Made by a program: the position numbers and the translations under genes. The notes beneath the pieces are model-generated. The model had not been told where the DNA came from. It did no database searches and was given only the letters and a program-made list of their open reading frames with translations. Positions 57,760 to 64,000 of a DNA stretch of 64,000 bases are shown piece after piece (the first letter of the stretch is position 1; every line of letters begins with the position of its first letter). The stretch lies in the NCBI RefSeq assembly GCF_000151315.2, contig NW_011887300.1:809310-873309 (forward strand). Reading direction: 5' to 3'. Source of the DNA: Capsaspora owczarzaki ATCC 30864. Lineage: Eukaryota; Opisthokonta; Filasterea.

Positions 57760-58880
57760 ATGACTCAGACCGCTGTTGCTGCTGCTTCGTCTGGTCGCAA
57801 CGCCCTTGAGCTCGGCGACGTGACTCCACACAATGTCCGCCAGCTGCGTGTGCTCAACGCGGCCATCTTCCCTGTGGCGTACCAGGAGGCCTTCTACCAG
57901 AGCGCGCCCACCCTCGGCGAGTTTGCCAAGCTCGGTGCGTTCCAACCGCCCAAAATGCATTGTCATATGATTCAAGCAGCGGGCAGTCCCAACGATCTCC
58001 TCTCCTCGTCAACTCGGGGTGGTTAAGAAGCGAAGTGGCAGTGTCGGACTTGCAATGGTGCTCCATACAAAGCGGTCGATCCATCTCTCTCTCTCTCTCT
58101 CCCTCACTCTCGCTCGTCGCGTGTGTGTTTGCGTCGATTCGCCATCGCTTCAACAGTTGCGATCTGCCGAGTTTTCACTTCGTTTGCTTGACTTTTGTTC
58201 CCTTTTCGTTCGTTTTCCAAGCTCAAATTTTTTTTTTTTTTTTTTTTTTTCCATGTGCTATTTTCCCGCGTTTTTTTTTTTTTTTTTTTTCAATGGAAAA
58301 CGCAGCAAATTTCACCAATTGTTTTTGATTTTGGTAATTTTTCGGGAGTTTAAATTCGTCGACAATTCTGAGAATCTACTTTGACAAAGTTTTTTTGCTT
58401 GTTTGTGATTGACGAGTTTTTGTCACTAACCGTGGTTTTTGCTTTTCTGCTGACAGCGTACTTTAACGACATTATGGTCGGCGCAGTGTGCTGCCGAATT
58501 GAGCCCGAGCAAAAGCGCTTGTACATCATGACGCTGGGTTGCCTTGCTCCTTACCGACGACTTGGACTTGGTACGAATTTGGTTTTAGCTTTTGTGAAAT
58601 TTGTTGCCAAAAGACCTGCATCCTCACTTTCAACTTATTTCCCCCCCCCCGTCCCCCCACTACTCCTTGATCAGGTGCTCTCATGCTCCAACACGTGCTG
58701 AAGGAGTGCGACCATCACCTCAACACTGTCGAGTCGGTATATTTGCACGTCCAGGTCGGCAACGAGGATGCGCTCGCATTCTACAAAAAGTTTGGCTTTG
58801 TGGTCACCGAGACTTTGGACCAGTATTACAAGCGAATTGAGCCAGCGGGCGCGCACGTGTTGGTGAAGCGTCTTTGCTAA
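57760..58880 (+). CDS. NAA50: NAA50, N-alpha-acetyltransferase (NatE catalytic subunit)
   Basis: Exons 57760-57934, 58457-58570 and 58675-58880 give 164 residues (human 169). NAA50 is a GNAT-fold enzyme that acetylates protein N-termini starting Met-hydrophobic and associates with NatA on the ribosome. Seen: ELGDVTPHNVRQLRVLNAAI, FPVAYQ (the substrate-binding FPV(S/A)Y), KLAYFNDIMVGAVCCRIE, LYIMTLGCLAPYRRLGLG (acetyl-CoA P-loop RRLGLG), LHVQVGNEDALAFYKKFGF and QYYKRIEPAGAHVLVKRLC. The general-base Tyr/His pair of the family (Y in LYIMT, H in LHVQ) is present. Intron 1 is 522 bp with two T-runs of 20 or more; intron 2 is 104 bp with a C-run. Confidence 0.97.
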
Positions 58881-59156
58881 GAATGGTGTCATTGTGAATT
58901 GGAAACCACGCATAAAGTCCTCTTTCGTTTCGACATGTCGCAAAACTCCAATAACAACGAAGAGAATCGACGCTAGAATTTGCGATAATGAAGGCACGAT
59001 GGCCGCGAAACGACAACGACAATGACAAAAAAAAAAACCAACCAATAACAAAAATCTGCAATGAAACACAGAAAAGAAATAACACCTCGCGCACAGCAAC
59101 AAAGAGTACCACATTCCTTGTTAAAAAGCCCGTTGCATACACCATCATCTGGCTTT

Positions 59157-62100
59157 TTATGCTTGCATTGGCTGAGCTGGCTCTGCCGGTGCAGCAGAAA
59201 TGGTAGAATCACCCTCCTGCGGCGGTTGCTCTTGCACCGGCTGTTGCACTTGCTGCACCTGCTCTTGCACTTGCTGCACCTGCTCTTGCACTTGCTGCAC
59301 TTGCTCTTGCTGGCGCTGCTGCAGTTGCTGCTGCTGTTGCTGTTGCTCCTCGGCCTCCTCTTTGGCCAACAGGGCAAGCCGGAGCTTGCGGGTCATTTTG
59401 ACCTTACGCTCGGGCGTCGGCCAAGGTGTCGGCTCGCGCAACAAGTAGTCGCGCATAAAGCTGCTGATGGCGCGACGGCGCTTCTGATCCACGCGCGTCA
59501 CTTCCGAAATGCGGTTGAACGGCTGCAGAATGCCAAACAGCGCCCGAACAAGCTCATACAAGCGCCGCTGGTTCTCTGGCAGCGATTGCAACTCTGGCGG
59601 CTCCTCGTCATCGGCCTGGTCCTCTTCGCCGGCCTCTGCCTCCGCGTCGTCGGTGGCAGGTTGGGCTTCAGTGTTGGCGTGTTCGGCGTCTGATTTCGAC
59701 TCTTGGTCAGCCCCAGTGTCCATCGCCACCGGCTCTGCAGTAGCCGCGGCGTCGGCAGCGACACCAGCTGCTGCAGCAGCAGCAGTGGCGGCCGCCTTTG
59801 GGCGGAACCGGAACTTGGCCTTCAAACGCGCCAGCAGCGGCGGATAAGGAGCAACCATGACGGCAAGGCGAGCCTCGAGCGTCGCAGTGAATTCACGCAG
59901 CTCGTAAAGATTTCCAGCGACAGCCTCAAAGCCGTCGTGATAGTACTCGGGCAGACTGACTCGCTTTTGGTACGCCTCGATGAGCTTTGCACGCTCGGGA
60001 TTGTCCATGGAGGATGGAGCGGGCATTGCCACGATCGGCGGGGTGGGGAAGGTCGGCGCCGCAGGCGGGGGAGCCGGAGCGTGCGTTCGCCTCGGGCGGC
60101 TTGTGCTGTCCGTCAAGGTCGGGCGGTACATCGAGGGGCTGGATTCGCTCAACGCCTCCGTCTTGACAGACTGCAAGCTGGGCGGCGCGGCCACGCTGTT
60201 GGTCTCAGCTGGGGCGTCTTCTGCCATTGGCACGACGGTGGCAGCGACTTCTGGCTTTGGCTCTTCGTTGGCGTTGTCAACGGGCTTTGGCTCGTCGTCG
60301 GCGTTGGCAACGGGCTTTGGCTCGTCGTCGACTTTGGCAACGGGCTTGGACGGAGTGGAAACGTCCATGCCGTTCACCTCACTGGTCTCCTTGGGGACGT
60401 CGCTCGAGGACTGCGCATCTTGGCCGTCGCTAGTAGCGGCAGGCTCGTCCACAGCTGATGCTGCAGAGCGGCGTGTCGTGCGACCAGAGGTAGTTGGAGT
60501 GGCGACTGGCGAAATGCTGGCCGCCGAGCGCGTTGAAGTGCGACCACTAGAACGGCGACTGGGAGTAGCGTTGCGGGAAGAGGAGGCACGCGTCGAGCGA
60601 CCACGCTTGGCAGAGTAGCCGGCGTCGCTGTCGCCATCTTCCTCACTCTCAGAGCTTTCAGCAGCACGAGAAGCGCGGCTGCGAAGCGAGCGACTGCGGG
60701 TGGGGCGAACCTGCTCTTCTTCCGCCTCGCTGCTCTCGTTGGCCTCTTGCTCGGAAGCGTCATACGAGTCTTCATCGGCCGACTCTACGTCCTGGCCAGC
60801 AGAAGACTGCTCAGACTTCACGGCGGCAGCTCGTCGCGGGCGACGCGAGGCTGATGCTGGCTGTTCGTCCTCGGCAGGCTGCTTGCGCGAGCGGTTGGCT
60901 CGCCTGGACCGCGGTGTCTCTTCTTCGTTGCTCTCGGCATCATCAGGTGCATCCTGCTCTTGGGTGTCGCTGGGAGCGCTGTCTTCCGCGTCGCTGCCAT
61001 TCCTTGTGCGGCGAGAGGACCGACGCTCGGATTGGCGCTCTACACCTCCTCGGCGTCCAGCACTCGCAGGAGTCGACGGCTTGGAGGACGGTGGGCGACC
61101 GCGGGAGCGGGGAGAGCTTCGGCTTGGGGTGGCAGCCTTCTTTTTGCGTTGGGCGTTGCCACCACTGCGCTTGCCATCGTCGGAAAAGTCCTCATCTGAG
61201 CTGTCAGAGAAGGAACTCGAGTCGCCAAGCTGCTCTTCGGCCAGCGCAGTTCCATCGCCTGCATCAGACTGCTCGGACTCGCGCTCGCTGTCTGCTGGGG
61301 CTGGCTGGGACAACTTGGGCGGGCCAGACCGCGGACGACCACGTCCACGCGGGGTGGTCGCCGCCGGGGTGGAATCGGCGGCTGCGGCTGCTGCTGCTGC
61401 GGTCGGGGTGCTTGGTTGGGAATCCAGACGGCCTCGCTTGGAGGATGGCGTTTCCGCCTCCTCGGTGGCAGACCGCTTCTTGCTGGGAACGGGAGACTCT
61501 GGGCGAGACGGCGCAACAGCAATCATCGTCTGGAACCCATCGTCAAACTGGGTGGGATCCTTCAGGACGCCAACGACGCCAGTGATGCGCGTGCTGTCAA
61601 ACTCCGTGTACCAATCTGGTGGAGACTGCGGAGGCGGGACGTAGCTCTCCGTCTCTGGCATTGGCCGTTGGCGATACACAATCAAGTCTGTGGTGCACAG
61701 CTCGGGGAAAAAGTAGTACTTGTTGCCCTCGTCGTCCATGCCCATGGGCTCGGTGCGCGTCAAATCGGCGCCGAATGTGTCGAGGAAGGTCACAAGCTCT
61801 GGCTTTTGCTCAAACTGCATCATGCACAGGGTGTAAATAATCCACACGCGCTGGCGCACGTCAATCTCGGCAAAGTTCAGGTCGTGCAGGGGGTTTGCCT
61901 TGCCAAGGATTTTGAGCATTTCACGATCAAGGCCGTCCACCTCGTCGTCATCGCGGAGGAGCTGTCGAATGGTCGACTTGAGTCGCTTGCGGATCAGGGC
62001 GCGCGATTCTTCGAGGCTCAGTGGAGCGCCCGAAGCGCCAGCGGAGGCGAACGTGGCACCGTCGTCGTCACCGAAAAGACCCTCGCCGTCGTCGTCATCC

Positions 62101-63736
62101 TCATCTTCAGAGGCCGACATGACAGCCAGGCCGCGATTGGCATTGTTGGCAGTGGCAATGATGGCGTCGGGGTTGTTGTACATGGCCCCACTGCTCTGGC
62201 TCAACGGCAAGAAACGACCACCCGCACCGCGCTGGGGTGCAGGGCGAGAGCTGGCTCCGCTGTGTTGACGTCCCTTGTACGACACGAGCTCGAGATCGGG
62301 AATGCGCAGCTTGAGAACGCGGCCAAGTCGGCGATACCAGTTCTCCACGTGCCGGCCGAGGTGCAGGACCCAGTCGTCGGGGCCGATCGGCTGCTTGCGA
62401 GCAACCGCTTGATTGAGCGAGCGCTCATAGTTCTTGATCGGATTGAGCAGCATGAGCATGATCTTGTGCAAGTACGTCGAGCGCGTCGGAAAGAGAATCG
62501 CCAGCTCGAATTCATAAAAGGAGAACAAGCCAAAGCCGGGGACCGCAGACTGCAACAGAGTCAGAACGTGCCCGATGGCGGGGATTTGCCAGAGCGATCG
62601 CAGCTGTCGCATCGCATTCGGCTCGACAATCGAGTCCACTAAGGCCTGCACTTCCGGGATGGGTTGATCCTTGATAAACCGCTGAACATCATCCGCAGCA
62701 GACGAGTCTGTGAGCACAAACGGGCCGGAAGCAGGCATGGAGAAGGTCGACTTTCGCTTCATGTTGCGATCTGCACGCGAAGGCGCGCCTACCTCGTAAT
62801 GAGCGAGCAGCGCATTCGGGGGTGCATGCGGGATGTGTGCGGTCGAGGAAGCAGCCACGGCAGCCGTGTGGAGGGCGGCTTCGGCCACTCGTCGCGCGGC
62901 ACGGACGGGGAGGGAGGATGCCTCGGAACCTTGGCTAGCGGCCGCAGACGGTGCTGCATTGGCAAAATGAAGCGTGGGCAGCGGAGTGGTGCGGGGCTGG
63001 TTCATGAGGGCGAGCGGGGAGGTTCGAGCCATGCTCACCTTCTCGCGAAGCGCCAGAGGCAGCAACGCCAGTTTTTGCTCCAAAACTTGCTCGAGACGGT
63101 GTGCCATACGCGACACCTCGTGATCCGAGCCGTTGTATCGATAGCAGTTGGCAAAAATCAATCGCAAGTCGCGCACGGCCGTGGAAAGATCCGTGTACTC
63201 GCCATTCTCGAGTTGCGTTTGGAGGGTTGAGAGATCCATCGGATGCGTGATTGTATCGTAGTAGTCCACCAGGCCCAAGCCTTCCACGTCAACTGGTTCC
63301 AGGAAAGGGAAGGAAAAGTAGCGATACTCGCGATTTTGCAAATCTCGGACAATTCGGTAGGCGCTCTGCACCTCTGGCGCAAGTCGATCCAAGATTTCTC
63401 GCTCGTGCGCAATGTCATCGCGGTTGCGGCGGTTTTTGGGTTTGGGAGGTGCAGGCACGGGTGCTACTGCCGCGACTGCCGCGACTGGTGCAGATGGGTC
63501 TTGGCCTGGCTGGGCTGGCGGCTGGGCAGCAGGGTGCTTGCTCTTTTGCTTTGGCGACTTTTGCTTTTGCTTGTGACCGTTTGAGGCACCAGGTCCGTGT
63601 GGCTGCGCAGGAAGCGTGTCAAACTGGGATGCGGCGGCAGGCAAAAACTGATCGGGCAGCATGTGAAGGTGGGGAGCAATCAACCCAGGATGAGCCGCAG
63701 CGGCGCCAGGGTGGGTGGGCGATAGCAACTGTTGCG

Positions 63737-63791
<55 letters not shown>

Positions 63792-64000
63792 AAACTGCCA
63801 CTGCACGCCGTTGCTCGGGGGCAAGCCGTTCATTGCTCGCTCAATGTCTTGATTGGCCGCAGCAATTTTGGCATCGAGCGACGCCAAGAGTTGGCGGCCG
63901 GTTTCAAACTCGGTTGGATTGGCATACTGGCGGCTCGCCACGGCAAGTCGTTGCTGCTGCAAAAATTGGCTGTACTGCGCGCAGGAGCCAACCAGCTGTT
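59157..64000 (-). CDS. Bromodomain / DDT-WHIM-like chromatin protein, 5' end off the window
   Basis: The frame is open from the right edge to the stop at 59157 (more than 1600 codons, no intron), so the N-terminus is missing. Order: a polyQ tract; a bromodomain with FPFLEPVDVEGL, YYDTITHPMDLSTLQTQLEN and FANCYRYNG (acetyl-lysine Asn); about 250 residues later a helical DDT-like segment (MRQLRSLWQIPAIGHVLTLL, LFSFYEFELAILF); then WHIM-like parts (ESRALIRKRLKSTIRQLLRD, RQRVWIIYTLCMMQFEQKPE, GMDDEGNKYYFFPEL). Two AT-hook cores (RGRPRS near 61325-61345 and RGRPPS near 61090-61100) and long acidic/Ser stretches follow. DDT-WHIM modules bind ISWI ATPases; CECR2 and BPTF pair them with a bromodomain. 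An ISWI-partner or histone-acetyl reader role is inferred. The C-terminus has EQVQQVQ repeats and degenerate DDEPKP repeats. Confidence 0.88.

Overview
The window reads as gene-dense nuclear DNA of a unicellular opisthokont. Most genes are interrupted by short GT-AG introns (about 50-270 bp). Homopolymer A/T runs fill introns and spacers, glutamine-rich proteins are common, and the conserved genes (UTP3, VPS26C, HYOU1, CBS, DPAGT1, GPR89, NAA50) look animal-like. ROCO-type kinases, RNI-type leucine-rich repeat genes and a patatin/RING/P-loop fusion suggest a holozoan protist such as a filasterean (Capsaspora-like). That assignment is inference.

Layout, left to right. 0-10 kb: a membrane protein running off the left edge (-), the ribosome-biogenesis factor UTP3/Sas10 (-), three identical tRNA-Phe genes, and the retriever subunit VPS26C (+), which contains an apparent AT-AC intron. 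10-23 kb: a giant polyglutamine protein (+), an HR1-domain Rho-effector-like protein (-), a 3.9 kb stretch with no gene I can defend, and LRR gene A (-). 23-37 kb: a zinc-finger/P-loop/RING/patatin fusion (+), the ER Hsp70 HYOU1 (-), an orphan (+), cystathionine beta-synthase (-) and a small membrane protein (-). 38-47 kb: a DXD glycosyltransferase-like protein (-), one 5S rRNA gene (+), an LRR-ROC-COR-kinase-RING gene (-) and a prostaglandin-reductase-like MDR oxidoreductase (-). 47-64 kb: DPAGT1 (+), a type II membrane glycosyltransferase-like protein (-), LRR gene C (-), GPR89 (+), NAA50 (+) and a bromodomain/DDT-WHIM-like chromatin protein (-) that runs off the right edge.

Housekeeping genes cluster loosely by theme: secretory pathway (VPS26C, HYOU1, DPAGT1, GPR89 and the two glycosyltransferase-like genes), translation (tRNA-Phe, 5S, UTP3, NAA50) and chromatin/transcription (polyQ protein, bromodomain protein). 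The unusual material is a dispersed family of three LRR genes. All three open with a homologous exon and encode each 28-residue repeat on its own 81-84 bp, phase-2 exon. Two end in the same F-box-like 559-bp exon; the third ends in a ROCO kinase with a RING finger. With the patatin/RING/P-loop protein, these resemble sensor-plus-effector architectures of innate immunity, which is a hypothesis only.

Exon coordinates were derived by hand from splice consensus and reading frame; joined lengths were checked to be divisible by three except where stated.
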